Source of the DNA: CAIVAT01 sp049317265
GTDB taxonomy: Bacteria; Bacteroidota; Bacteroidia; Bacteroidales; FEN-979
Reading direction: 5' to 3'
Assembly: GCA_049317265.1 (NCBI GenBank)
Contig: JBMOIP010000002.1
Span: 221,300-285,299, forward strand
Length of the DNA: 64,000 bases
In this document: in pieces, positions 33,493-43,075 of the stretch
How the letters are laid out: each line of letters begins with the position of its first letter
How positions within the stretch are numbered: position 1 is the stretch's first letter
Translations under genes and position numbers: made by a program
The notes under the pieces: model-generated
Databases searched by the model: none
Told to the model about the DNA's origin: nothing
Seen by the model: only the letters and a program-made list of their open reading frames with translations

Positions 33493-35826
33493 TTATGCGG
33501 GCAATGTAAAATAGAAGGTTGCACCATTATCTGTCATCCCTTCGGCCCGGCACATGCCACCGTGGCGGCTTATAATCCTGTTGACATTTGCCAGCCCGAT
33601 ACCAATACCATCAAAATCCCTTGATTTATGAAGCCGCTGGAATACATTGTAAAGTTTTTCAGCGTACTTCATATTAAACCCGGCGCCATTATCCTTTACA
33701 AAAAAGGTTGTTCCGGCAGGTTCCTGGAAACTGCCGATTTCTATCACAGCTTCGTCTTTTTTTCCTGTGTATTTGATAGCGTTTGATATGAGGTTTGTCC
33801 AAACCTGCCTGATAAGCTCCTGGTCACCTTTGATATCCGGGATAGGACCTACCCGGAAGGCGATGTTCCTGTCTCTGGTTTCAGGTTCGAAAAAACGAAT
33901 AACCTCTTGTACCATGGAGGATGTACGAATGTTGGATTTTCTCAATTCAGTCATGCTGAGCCTTGAAAACGACAAGATTGCATCGATCAGCAGCCCCATT
34001 TCTGAAGCAGCATTTGAGATTTTGTTGAGGTGCCCAAGTTCTTCACCGGTTAGGCCTGTTGATTTCGTTTCCAGAAAAAGGCTGATAAAACCGCTGATAT
34101 GTCTCAAAGGTACTTTAAGGTCGTGTGAAACAGAATAGGAGAATGTTTCCAGTTCCTTAATGGCGGCTTCGAGTTCTTCTGTGCGCTGCCTGACGCGCTT
34201 GTCAAGTTCAGCATTCAGTTCAAGGATTCTGAGTTCGGCCTGTTTTCTTTCAGAGATGTCGGAAAGCGAGGTTACCAGAACGCTCCTTCCCTTATAATGC
34301 ATCATTTTACCGCGTAACATGCAGGGAAATGTCGTGCCGTCTTTTCTCAAAGCAACCGCCTCATAGGGGTCTTCATATCCCCGCAGCATGTTTTCCATGA
34401 CTGTTTCCCTGTATTCCGGGGCAATCCACTCGGTACCATACCGGCCAAGTGCTTCTTCAGAGGAGTATCCGAACATTTTTTTTGCTGCTGGGTTTTGCTC
34501 GATGCAGATGCCCTTTTCAGAGATAAATATGGCTTCAAAAGCAGCTTCACTCAGCCCGCGGTATCTCTCTTTTCTCTCTTTTATCTCCTCTTCGGACCGT
34601 TTACGTGCTGTTACATCCTCGATAATACCAACGCCAGGGTAGGGAGGCCCGCTCCCTGTATGCATAGGGGCAAAGAGTGCCCTGACAAAGGTTTCTTTAT
34701 CCGCTGTGACAGAGTGGTATAGGTCTTCATATATTCCGGTATGTCCGTTCAGGCTTTCCTGAATTGCTGAAACCAGTTTTTTATCGGGCAGATTAAGCAT
34801 GTTCAATCCGAACAGTCTTTTCACACTGCTTCCGATAATTTTTGCAAAGCTTTCATTGCATGCAGAGATGACACCATTTTCATCAAATGATAAAATCCCC
34901 AAAGGAGAATAGTCGAAAATCAACCTGTACTTCTCTTCACTTTCCCGTAATGCTTCGTGGATGAGTTTACTTTCTGTGATATCGCGGATCGTACCGATCA
35001 TTTTTACGGGCTTTCCCTTGTCATCCACTGTAAGATCGCCCACGCCATGGACCCACCTTGTCTCGCTGCTGTCGATCCTGACAATTTTATACTCTTTGTC
35101 AAACCTGCATATTTTGCCAAGCACTTCACGGGCAAAATAATCACTCATGGTTTGTTGCCATTCGGGATGAATGATGTCAATCCACCCCTTGATTGATCTG
35201 TGATAATCAGGCCCTATGCCAAAAATATAATCCAGTGTTTCAGAACTTGTCCAAATTCCGGATTCAATATTGAAAGTATAGATGCCAAGGCTAGCCACAT
35301 TTTGTATCTCCCGAAGGAAATTTTCACTTTGGGTTAACTCCCTGGTTGCCTTGTTGAGATCTTGCCTCGTTTTGTCCAATTCAGCCTGCAAATTTAATAG
35401 CTGCAATCTGTAACTGGCTTTTTCAGAAAGGTTACGGGAGTAATATTGCAGAAGGTTATATGTACGGGTGAATTTATCGGGGAAATTGTCATCTTCCTTA
35501 TCCGTGATCATCCACCTGGCCAGAACCATATCGCCTGCCATGATGTTCACCCTTGCAATCCAGAAGCCTCTGGTTAATATTGGAGGGAAGCTCTGCGCTT
35601 CCTGGATGTAATCCTCCGCACCTGGTCCCAGGTCCTCCAGTTTGTCCGGGTTCCCTGGTTTCAGCAATGGTTTGCCATCCGGAAGAGTCATAATAGACCC
35701 TGCACCTGTGGCATCTGAAAAGCTATCCTGCAGTATTTGGATCTCTTCGAGATTAATAATTTCAGTTAATCCAAGGGGGATATTAGCGTCAGGATTTGAT
35801 TTTTGTTCAGCTGGTTCATCTTGCAT
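33493..35826 (-). CDS. Degenerate-PocR multi-PAS sensor histidine kinase
   Basis: 777 residues. The N-terminus (ITEIINLEEIQ-like, LQDSFSDATGAGSIMTLPDG) is clearly homologous to the PocR domain of the next gene, but the cysteine-rich core is deleted: the region that carries about eight cysteines there has none here. Three PAS/PAC units (about 165-535), HisKA (VSHDLKVPL, H near 567) and HATPase (DNGAGFNMKYAEKL, GIGIGLANVNRII) follow. It is the first gene of the signalling array. Its ligand specificity must differ from that of its paralogue. The start is chosen because it gives the same N-terminal layout as the paralogue. Confidence 0.9.
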   Translation of the reverse strand: MQDEPAEQKSNPDANIPLGLTEIINLEEIQILQDSFSDATGAGSIMTLPDGKPLLKPGNPDKLEDLGPGAEDYIQEAQSFPPILTRGFWIARVNIMAGDMVLARWMITDKEDDNFPDKFTRTYNLLQYYSRNLSEKASYRLQLLNLQAELDKTRQDLNKATRELTQSENFLREIQNVASLGIYTFNIESGIWTSSETLDYIFGIGPDYHRSIKGWIDIIHPEWQQTMSDYFAREVLGKICRFDKEYKIVRIDSSETRWVHGVGDLTVDDKGKPVKMIGTIRDITESKLIHEALRESEEKYRLIFDYSPLGILSFDENGVISACNESFAKIIGSSVKRLFGLNMLNLPDKKLVSAIQESLNGHTGIYEDLYHSVTADKETFVRALFAPMHTGSGPPYPGVGIIEDVTARKRSEEEIKERKERYRGLSEAAFEAIFISEKGICIEQNPAAKKMFGYSSEEALGRYGTEWIAPEYRETVMENMLRGYEDPYEAVALRKDGTTFPCMLRGKMMHYKGRSVLVTSLSDISERKQAELRILELNAELDKRVRQRTEELEAAIKELETFSYSVSHDLKVPLRHISGFISLFLETKSTGLTGEELGHLNKISNAASEMGLLIDAILSFSRLSMTELRKSNIRTSSMVQEVIRFFEPETRDRNIAFRVGPIPDIKGDQELIRQVWTNLISNAIKYTGKKDEAVIEIGSFQEPAGTTFFVKDNGAGFNMKYAEKLYNVFQRLHKSRDFDGIGIGLANVNRIISRHGGMCRAEGMTDNGATFYFTLPA

Positions 35827-36111
35827 GTGATTTCCTTTTAACGCGAAAAAATCAGATTCATGCGGGTAACTGATAAAAAGAACAGCTCCCTTATTATCAA
35901 AACATGAATTCCTATGAAATAATTCTCATAAAAACAGAGTTAAAAGTAAATCATTTCAGTTGACAATTCACAAAAATTTCGCAGAAATATTTAATTTAGA
36001 CATGGTTTAAATGCTGCGGCAGAAATCAATTACCGATAATTCGGTTAACTTTACATTATAAATGATTACTTGTTTAAACAGTTTTCCAATCAGGAAAGTA
36101 AAACGAAAATT
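35827..36111. other. Divergent intergenic region, AT-rich
   Basis: 285 bases between divergent genes. It must hold the promoter of the leftward signalling array and that of the rightward reductase gene. I see no convincing TTG/TAnnTTTG pair for the leftward genes; TAACTTTA (36046-36053) is a one-mismatch -7 candidate for the rightward gene. No palindrome or RNA gene was recognised. Confidence 0.3.
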
Positions 36112-37032
36112 ATGCAAACAATTTTAGGCGCCGGAGATGTTATTGGCATCGAACTGGCAAAAGCGCTGACATCCTATACAACGGATATTCGGCTGGTAGG
36201 CAGGAAACCTAAACAGGTAAATGTTACTGATTCACTGTTTGTTGCCGATTTAATGAACCGCGATGATGTGTTCAAGGCTGTTAAGGGATCAGAGGTAGTT
36301 TATCTCACGGTGGGTCTTGAATATAAAACACGCACCTGGCGGGAGCAATGGCCGCCCCTGATGCAAAATGTACTGGATGCATGCCTGGAATACGGTGCAA
36401 AGCTGGTTTTCTTTGACAATGTATATGCTATCGGGAAAGATCATGTGCAACATATGACGGAAGATACTCCCATCAACCCGTCAAGTAAAAAGGGCGAGGT
36501 CAGAGCCAGTCTTGACAGGATGGTCCTGGATGGTATCTCAGGAGGGAAACTCACGGCCATGATAGCCAGGTCGGCCGATTTTTATGGAATCGGCAATAAT
36601 ATCATGCTGATGGAGGTGGTCTATAAAAACCTGGCTGCCAATAAAAAAGCGCAATGGCTCTACACTGCCAAAACAAAGCATTCATTCACCTATACACCCG
36701 ATGCAGGACTTGCCACAGCCATGCTGGGCAATGCTCCGGATGCATACAACCAGGTTTGGAACCTGCCAACCGACCGGAACAGCCTGACAGGAGAGGAGTG
36801 GATTGCCCTTTTTGCCGCGGAGATGGGGAAATCCGATAAATTTCAACTGATGCCTGCCTGGTTGGTGAAAGCAGTCTCCCTGTTTGTTCCGTTGTTTGCC
36901 GAATTGTATGAGATGCGCTACCAGTTTGACCGCGATTTTTTTCTAGACAGTGCCAAATTTGAGAGGAGGTTCGACTTTAAACCCACTACTTACCAGGATG
37001 GTGTAAAGGCCATTGTGAAACAACTTCGATGA
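36112..37032 (+). CDS. NAD(P)-binding epimerase/reductase-like protein (extended SDR type)
   Basis: 306 residues from the ATG at 36112; the TTG at 36070 would add 14 residues and is less likely because the Rossmann strand starts at MQTILGAGDVIG. The N-terminal GxGxxG-like motif is GAGDVIG, followed by VGRKP, VADLMNRDDV and VYLTVGL, a typical atypical-SDR pattern. The DNVYAIGKDH segment occupies the place of the SDR YxxxK motif but keeps only a shifted Lys, so catalysis may be altered. Similar proteins are annotated as NAD-dependent epimerase/dehydratase; substrate unknown. It is probably a monocistronic gene, followed by a separate promoter. Confidence 0.8.
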   Translation: MQTILGAGDVIGIELAKALTSYTTDIRLVGRKPKQVNVTDSLFVADLMNRDDVFKAVKGSEVVYLTVGLEYKTRTWREQWPPLMQNVLDACLEYGAKLVFFDNVYAIGKDHVQHMTEDTPINPSSKKGEVRASLDRMVLDGISGGKLTAMIARSADFYGIGNNIMLMEVVYKNLAANKKAQWLYTAKTKHSFTYTPDAGLATAMLGNAPDAYNQVWNLPTDRNSLTGEEWIALFAAEMGKSDKFQLMPAWLVKAVSLFVPLFAELYEMRYQFDRDFFLDSAKFERRFDFKPTTYQDGVKAIVKQLR

Positions 37033-37045
37033 CCGGCAGCCCATC

Positions 37046-37079
37046 TTTGTAATTCATTCAAAGAACTTTAGTAATTTTG
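37046..37079 (+). promoter_or_regulatory. Bacteroidota-type promoter of the acyl-CoA dehydrogenase gene
   Basis: TTTG (37046-37049), 22 nt, then TAATTTTG (37072-37079), an exact TAnnTTTG -7 element. Transcription would start near 37086, leaving a leader of about 120 nt before the ATG at 37207. I see no riboswitch fold in the leader. Confidence 0.5.
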
Positions 37080-37206
37080 TAATTTGGTTTAAATATAAAT
37101 AACCGTTTTTACCTGGTATTTCGTGAACCAATAAAGTAAAATAGATGTAGTTCATACACTAAATTGTAGACTCTGGGAGTAATAAAATAGCAGGGAGAGA
37201 TAACCT

Positions 37207-38748
37207 ATGACCAAAGGAGGGAATCCATTATCCGGGAATCACCAACACAGCGGAGTGCAGGCAAAGGCTTCGTTCAGGGATTTTCTGGGGGAGTTGAAAC
37301 AACACATGAGGACTGTTTTCAGGGAAGGGGGAGAGACGGACAGGTTAATCCTGCCTCGTGGGATACCGGCTGGAGTTCTTGAGGATATCATGGCGCTTAA
37401 TCCCCTGGCAGTATGCATTCCTCTGGAATATGGCGGGAGGGGAGGGAAGATTGAAGAAATATTAGCTACGCTTTCTGCCGCTTCCTACGAATCGCTGTCG
37501 CTCTCCCTTACACTGGGGATCAATTCAGGGTTGTTTATCCAGCCTGTGGTTAAATATGCCAGGGAGGAGGTCAAAGGACCGATATTTAAACGGTTCCTGA
37601 ATAACAGGAACATGGGGGGGCTCATGATCACCGAGCCTGATTTTGGGACTGATGCACTGAATATGCAAACCAGTTTCACATCATCGGGAGATTTTTTCAA
37701 TATCCGCGGAACAAAACACTGGGCCGGACTAACCGGGGCTGCCGATTTCTGGCTGCTTACGGCCCGCGAAGCAACTGCAGCCGGAGAACTCAGGCGTGAT
37801 ATTGACTTTTTTATTTGTGATACATCGATGCCCGGACAACGGATCGTGGTTGAAGAACTCTTCGACAACCTCGGTCTGCACCAAATCCCTTATGGGCGCA
37901 ACCTGATTGATGTTCAGGTTCCTTCAGCACAACGACTTATCCCTAAAACCACGGGGATAAAATTATTGCTTGACCTGTTGCACAGGAGTCGTCTTCATTT
38001 CCCCGGAATGGCCCTTGGCTTTATTCAACGAATGATGGACGAGGCATTTAGTCACTGTCGCCAACGATGGGCCGGGGGGCAGCACATTATTGAGTATGAC
38101 CAGGTTCAGCAAAGGCTTGCAAGGCTTCAGGCATCCTTTACCATCGCATCAGCCATGTGTTCATACAGCAGCCACAAGGCCGGCCTGGAGCATGATTTAT
38201 CGGCCAGCGGAATGGTAGCCAACTCCATGAAAAGCTTCGTAACCGACCTGATGCAGGAGGCAGCGCAATCACTGGTGCAACTTACGGGCGCTAAAGCATA
38301 CCGTTTCAGCCATATTGGCGGCAGAGGCATTATAGACAGCCGGCCATTCCAGATTTTTGAAGGCTCCAACGACATGCTCTATTCCCAGGTTGCCGAAGGG
38401 TTGCTTAAGAGAATGAAAAAAGCAAAAGAACACAACCTGTTTGGCTTTTTAAGGCACTACCGGCATACAGAGCATGCAGCCAGGGAGTTGAAAGATCAAC
38501 TGCAGTTTGACCTGGTCATGCAATTGCCGCAACGTAAACTGGTAGAACTGGGTAAGGTGATCAGTCGCATTGTGTCAATGGATATGGTGATATTGCTTGC
38601 TTCAAGGGGATTCAGGCAGGACCTGATCGACAATGCGATCGTAGAGATCAGAAACGAGATTGCAGGGTTGCTTGGTTCATTCAATATGATGGTTTCACCT
38701 GCCGTTGTTGATGACTACCGGGATCACAGCTCCTGGTATGCCATATAA
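37207..38748 (+). CDS. Acyl-CoA dehydrogenase family protein
   Basis: 513 residues. The family segments are in order: N-terminal helical domain, ITEPDFGTDALNM (equivalent of the TEPxxGSD FAD-binding motif), the beta domain with IRGTKHWAGLTGAADFWLL, and the C-terminal helical domain with LTGAKAYR and QIFEGSNDMLYSQ, the typical FEGtndml flavin-contact segment. It oxidises an acyl-CoA to the enoyl-CoA with electrons going to ETF in typical members. The chain extends about 100 residues beyond usual 380-400 aa enzymes (a long C-terminal helical extension). No other beta-oxidation genes are adjacent, so the substrate cannot be named. A hairpin terminator follows directly. Confidence 0.88.
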   Translation: MTKGGNPLSGNHQHSGVQAKASFRDFLGELKQHMRTVFREGGETDRLILPRGIPAGVLEDIMALNPLAVCIPLEYGGRGGKIEEILATLSAASYESLSLSLTLGINSGLFIQPVVKYAREEVKGPIFKRFLNNRNMGGLMITEPDFGTDALNMQTSFTSSGDFFNIRGTKHWAGLTGAADFWLLTAREATAAGELRRDIDFFICDTSMPGQRIVVEELFDNLGLHQIPYGRNLIDVQVPSAQRLIPKTTGIKLLLDLLHRSRLHFPGMALGFIQRMMDEAFSHCRQRWAGGQHIIEYDQVQQRLARLQASFTIASAMCSYSSHKAGLEHDLSASGMVANSMKSFVTDLMQEAAQSLVQLTGAKAYRFSHIGGRGIIDSRPFQIFEGSNDMLYSQVAEGLLKRMKKAKEHNLFGFLRHYRHTEHAARELKDQLQFDLVMQLPQRKLVELGKVISRIVSMDMVILLASRGFRQDLIDNAIVEIRNEIAGLLGSFNMMVSPAVVDDYRDHSSWYAI

Positions 38749-38749
38749 A

Positions 38750-38777
38750 AAAAGGCCGTCTTTTCAGACAGCCTTTT
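38750..38777. terminator. Bidirectional hairpin terminator
   Basis: AAAAGGC-C-GTCT, loop TTTC, AGAC-A-GCCTTTT: 11 of 12 stem pairs match, with A runs on the left and T runs on the right, so it can serve both converging genes (acyl-CoA dehydrogenase rightward, outer-membrane barrel leftward). Confidence 0.85.
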
Positions 38778-38796
38778 ATCTTAAATTTCTATCTGG

Positions 38797-39525
38797 CTAT
38801 TTTGAACCGACGGGTAAAACATAGTTTATCCCGACATTGAGTCCGCCATAGATATTATGGGAAGGATTATAATTTCCTGTATGATCTTTAATCCTGAAAT
38901 CTTCTGCATTAATGTCGGTCAGGCCATAAGCCATTGTCAATCCAACGTTCAGAAAGATGTTTGAAGCAACATGAATATCAACGCCAAGATCAAGCCTGCC
39001 CATCACATCCATGGATGAATAGCGGGTGGTGATGGTCTCTTCACCTACATTATAAGGATTGTTTTTCAGATCTGCGAGTGTTTTGAAATACATCGAATCG
39101 CTTTGGATGTATTTTTGTTTTGCCGAGAGGAGCATGTCAAGCTGGATGCCGGCCATCACATAGAATTGTGCCGTGCCACCTGTCCTGTACTTGAACATCA
39201 AAGGAATCTGGAGGTAGTTGAGTTTAACATTCCTGGTATAAAGTGTATCACCATGGGTATCTTCGTATTTCTGTCCCAGCTTTGCAAACCCGAGTTCCAA
39301 TTTCAAACCGATATGTTTGTTGAAATCGAAACCGATGTTGACATTGCCTGAACCACCAAATGTGACCTTGTAATCCATTTCGAAATATTGTCCATAATTG
39401 TTCTGGTTGGTAATGACAGAACTCAACCCTGTGCCTGCAAGGCCGAAATAGAGTTGTTTTTGCGACATAAGGGGGCCTGTAAATATCAACAGGGCAACGA
39501 TCAAAGCGGATAACGATTTTTTCAT
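38797..39525 (-). CDS. Outer-membrane beta-barrel protein (PorT/OMP_b-brl_2 type)
   Basis: 242 residues with a signal peptide (MKKSLSALIVALLIFTGPLMSQ). The mature part is made of alternating amphipathic beta strands, with strand-like segments VNIGFDFNKHIGLKLELGFAKLG and LNYLQIPLMFKYRT, the latter typical of the Bacteroidota eight-stranded OMP_b-brl_2 family. It ends in a strand with Gly-rich turns (YGGLNVGINYVLPV). It presumably sits in the outer membrane; no enzymatic role can be seen. It has its own promoter and terminator, so it appears monocistronic. Confidence 0.85.
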   Translation of the reverse strand: MKKSLSALIVALLIFTGPLMSQKQLYFGLAGTGLSSVITNQNNYGQYFEMDYKVTFGGSGNVNIGFDFNKHIGLKLELGFAKLGQKYEDTHGDTLYTRNVKLNYLQIPLMFKYRTGGTAQFYVMAGIQLDMLLSAKQKYIQSDSMYFKTLADLKNNPYNVGEETITTRYSSMDVMGRLDLGVDIHVASNIFLNVGLTMAYGLTDINAEDFRIKDHTGNYNPSHNIYGGLNVGINYVLPVGSK

Positions 39526-39553
39526 GTTGTTTTGAGTTTTAATTATTTTGGTG

Positions 39554-39587
39554 CAAACTTAGGAAAAAAACTACTAATATTTTACAA
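39554..39587 (-). promoter_or_regulatory. Bacteroidota-type promoter of the barrel gene
   Basis: On the minus strand TTG (39587-39585), 23 nt, TAAGTTTG (39561-39554). The -7 element ends 29 nt before the ATG at 39525, leaving a short leader. The -33 half lies within the last codons of the upstream gene. Confidence 0.5.
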
Positions 39588-42500
39588 TTTTCCGCATGAT
39601 TGTACCAGTTTCTGTTATTACAGTAACAAAGTAAATCCCCGTGGGAACTGCACTTAACTCCATCGGTATGGTTGTTTTTGATGCCACTGAAAAGCCGGAC
39701 CGTTGCAATTCGTTTCCCAGCAAGTCGCTTAAAACCACCACGATCTTTTGCGGATGGTCAGGAAGCAGCGAGACTTCAAATCTTCCATGTGTTGGGTTAG
39801 GATAAACATTGACATAGCCTCCGGGGTTGAGTTCAGGAATATCGATCGTCATCCCGACGGTGAAACTTTGGGCAACTTCCCTGCCAAAATCGCCCTGAAA
39901 TGATTTGATGATCTGTCCCTGGAAATTTTTCAGTTGCGCATACCCCGAAGTGCCATTTCCATAGGGGGGCATGTTTGCCCAGTAATTAAGCCCTTCACCA
40001 TCGGCATTTCTCAGGATCAGGCGGTAGCATCCTTTTGCAAGGTTGAATGTGTCCTGGTAAATGGTGTTGTTTTCCAGGGGACCGTTTTGGTAAACAATAT
40101 GGTCATCCTGGTCGACCACGAACCACGATAACGAACCGGCCATATGGTTTGACTTGAACTTCAGAACCAACTGGTTCTCATAGGTAGGAGGGATGACAAA
40201 CGAACTGCGCGCAGAGTCGTTAAGAGGATATTCGTCAACACCTCCATTCGGGTGATAGAGACGGAAACTGAAATGTCCATCCTCACCGGTCCAGTCGCTC
40301 CAGTCGATGGCAGGAAGCAGAATCCTTGCGGTATCCTGGAATGCCAGTCTGCCGCTCCATGCGAATGTTTGGGTTTTGCCGCCTGCCGGTCCGAAGTCAA
40401 TGGAGAGACTCCTCAGCGTATCTGAACCATTGTTTTTAATAGCGATAAGTGGACGGCCGCAGAGCGGGTTATAGCGGTTATACAGTTTATCGTTGTTCGG
40501 AGACAGGACCTCTTCCAGTGCCGCATCCAATCTGAAATTCGGCTTGCTGTAGGTAATAAGTTGTGATTCAATGGAATAGTATGGCCAGCTTCCCTGTCCG
40601 TTCCAGGTATACCCAGGCTGCAGATTGTAATCGATGGTTAGGGAATCGCCGGGAACAATCAGATTGGACAATTCGAAATTTTTGGTTCTGACCTCAGCGC
40701 CGGGGCACCATTCAGCGCGGTCATAGAGCCAGGTTCCTCCTTGTGGGTATAAAGGGTTCAGTCCGCAATCGGCCCGCCATACAAGGTGATTATATGCATG
40801 CAGTCCGTTAATTTTCAATTCGTTGGTACGTGAACAGAATTCGGAGCAATCGAGGTTTCCGCCAAATCCGTGTCCGGTGATTCTCATCTTCAGCCTGGCG
40901 TTCTTTACACCGGAATCCACCATCACCGTTACAGGTGGAAGGTTATGCTGGCTCTCATCAGCATATCCATGGTTCCCGGAATAGATGTTTTTAATGCCAA
41001 GAACATCCCTCGGGGGAGTGCCTTCAATCATCCTGAACTTCATATCGAGCAACTCCTGCCAGTTTCCGGCAGAAAGGTGCACGGAGTCGTGAAGAAGGGA
41101 GGCATAATCGGTGAGATCAAAAAACCAGGTCCAGCCATTTCCAAGACTTAGGTTGTTTCCATATGGAGTGATATACCTTGCCAGTTCATATCGTTCAAGA
41201 CCTTCAAAAGGTTTTCCGTAGTAGGTGTAATTCTTTTTATGCAATGTGCCGTCGGGAGCAACGAGCGCTGAGTCGGTGGACTGACCCTGGGCATTGTAAT
41301 GATAATTGTTATACCAGGCCGGGTATTTTGTCAGGGTGTCGGTTGGTACGTATGGATGAATGGTGTCATTAAAGAGGACAATCATGACAGGCGATTTGCC
41401 GACAGTGTCAATTTTAAACGTTGAATCAAGGGTGGCAGCGTTATAGTTTCCCTGTTCAAAAATCACACAAGGCCGTTGCGATAGTCTGTCAAAATTCCTG
41501 AACAGATTTTTACCCTGAAAGCTCTGCCATTCCGGATATCCAGCCAGGGTTGCATCGTGGCCACCCGGTGAGGCATCAACTGCCTTCAGCCCATCGCCGG
41601 TGTTGAATTTATAATAGGCCAGCAGGTTTTGATAATCGGGATGTGTTGTTTCCACATCCCGATACATGAATGCCCGGATGGCGGTATCACTCAGCGCTTT
41701 GTTCCAGATGGTGAATTCATCAACCGAGCCATCGTAAAAGTTGGAACTTCCCGAACCGTCGCTGCCAATCCTGAATGTTTTAATGCCATGCAATGGTTTA
41801 TATCTTGAGCCCTGGTTAAACCATAGCTGGCCGTTGAGGTAGATCTTCATCCGGCCCTTTTTCACATCCTTGGTGAAAGCCCAGTGGTTCCATTTTCCCC
41901 TGAATTTGGATGGATCGCTAACAATCTGGCTGATACGGTCATATGCTGATCCGTCGGACCCGGCATCCCAATAAACTTTGCTGTCGCTCCAGGGAAGATG
42001 AACATTCACTACCCGTCGTCCTGCACTGTCGATGCCTTCAAAAATCGTGTTGTTCTGGGGTTGAAGCAGTGGATCACCATACTGCCAGAAAGCAACGGTA
42101 ATAGCGCTGTCAAGTGCAGATACAACAGCTTCAGGAACCTCAACGAAATCCAGATCCCTGAACTTCAAAAAGCCGTCATCACTGGTGGGGCTCACTACCG
42201 AAGGATGAGCAGGTACCCCGGTGAAAATTTCATTGTACCCGCCGGGTAATCGTTTTTCATAGCTGAGGTCGACCAGGATATTCGATAAACCATCCCATTC
42301 AAAGGGAAAGGTGAAATGTAACGTTTGCCACCCTGTTGACGAAAATTGCCAGTCTCGTTTCCAAACTTCTGTAAAACCAGTTGACTCAATGTTAACCGTA
42401 CTTACCGAATCAAGGGAGGTGTTTTTAAACCGGATAAGGAGTTTTCTGAGCGGGCTACCGATTGCTGAAAATTTGAAACGTAACCCGGTGATCTGTCCTG

Positions 42501-43026
42501 CATGAAGTCCCTGCTGAAGAAGATCAGTGGCGGGAAAGATAAATTGTGACCTCGAATCGATGGCCTCATTGCTAAAAAAAACCTTGGAGGTTCCTAAACT
42601 GTCGCCGACCGTGGCTGTTGAAAGAGGTATAGTTTGGTTGTTGAACAGTTCAAAATAGGGGATATAGGACAATGCTCCTGAATTGGCGTACATCAGGGAG
42701 TCGGGTGTGATCCCATTAATTGTATAGTTGGCATGAGAGTATTTGGTTGAATCGAATTTGCCTGTATGCCGGTAGAGATAGGTATAGGTGAGGTAATCCC
42801 ACTCCCCGCAGGCGGGCACCTGGGCCGGATTGCACTTGAGGGTGTATTCCATCACGATTTTGCTCCACCGGTGGGAATTAGCAGGAAAAAGAAATTTTCC
42901 CTCCTGGGCTGAACCAAATTGAAAAGTCTGAACAGTTGTAGTGTCTCCTGGTCCCGCAAGGCAGATGGATGATAACCGGAGGATTGAAAAAAGCAACAGG
43001 ACGGCAGGAAAATTCTTCTTCAGCAT
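39574..43026 (-). CDS. T9SS-exported LamG/PNGase F-like protein
   Basis: About 1150 residues from the preferred ATG at 43026, which places a clean signal peptide at the N-terminus (ending LSSICLA-GPGD). Residues ~20-290 include CGEWDYLTYTYLY, similar to the PNGase F N-domain segment. Residues ~300-495 are a concanavalin/LamG fold (DGSVDEFTIWNKAL). Residues ~560-800 match the PNGase F C-terminal domain, with HGFGGNLDCSEFC, YPQGGTW and AEWCPG. A type A T9SS sorting domain closes the protein (VYPNPTHGRF). PNGase F releases N-glycans from asparagine; whether this protein is catalytic is unproven. Exported to the outer surface, it could process glycoproteins. Confidence 0.88.
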   Translation of the reverse strand: MLKKNFPAVLLLFSILRLSSICLAGPGDTTTVQTFQFGSAQEGKFLFPANSHRWSKIVMEYTLKCNPAQVPACGEWDYLTYTYLYRHTGKFDSTKYSHANYTINGITPDSLMYANSGALSYIPYFELFNNQTIPLSTATVGDSLGTSKVFFSNEAIDSRSQFIFPATDLLQQGLHAGQITGLRFKFSAIGSPLRKLLIRFKNTSLDSVSTVNIESTGFTEVWKRDWQFSSTGWQTLHFTFPFEWDGLSNILVDLSYEKRLPGGYNEIFTGVPAHPSVVSPTSDDGFLKFRDLDFVEVPEAVVSALDSAITVAFWQYGDPLLQPQNNTIFEGIDSAGRRVVNVHLPWSDSKVYWDAGSDGSAYDRISQIVSDPSKFRGKWNHWAFTKDVKKGRMKIYLNGQLWFNQGSRYKPLHGIKTFRIGSDGSGSSNFYDGSVDEFTIWNKALSDTAIRAFMYRDVETTHPDYQNLLAYYKFNTGDGLKAVDASPGGHDATLAGYPEWQSFQGKNLFRNFDRLSQRPCVIFEQGNYNAATLDSTFKIDTVGKSPVMIVLFNDTIHPYVPTDTLTKYPAWYNNYHYNAQGQSTDSALVAPDGTLHKKNYTYYGKPFEGLERYELARYITPYGNNLSLGNGWTWFFDLTDYASLLHDSVHLSAGNWQELLDMKFRMIEGTPPRDVLGIKNIYSGNHGYADESQHNLPPVTVMVDSGVKNARLKMRITGHGFGGNLDCSEFCSRTNELKINGLHAYNHLVWRADCGLNPLYPQGGTWLYDRAEWCPGAEVRTKNFELSNLIVPGDSLTIDYNLQPGYTWNGQGSWPYYSIESQLITYSKPNFRLDAALEEVLSPNNDKLYNRYNPLCGRPLIAIKNNGSDTLRSLSIDFGPAGGKTQTFAWSGRLAFQDTARILLPAIDWSDWTGEDGHFSFRLYHPNGGVDEYPLNDSARSSFVIPPTYENQLVLKFKSNHMAGSLSWFVVDQDDHIVYQNGPLENNTIYQDTFNLAKGCYRLILRNADGEGLNYWANMPPYGNGTSGYAQLKNFQGQIIKSFQGDFGREVAQSFTVGMTIDIPELNPGGYVNVYPNPTHGRFEVSLLPDHPQKIVVVLSDLLGNELQRSGFSVASKTTIPMELSAVPTGIYFVTVITETGTIMRKIVKY

Positions 43027-43075
43027 GGTGACTTTATTTGAGGCTAAAGGTAAGAAAATTTTCAAGGCCCGCAGA

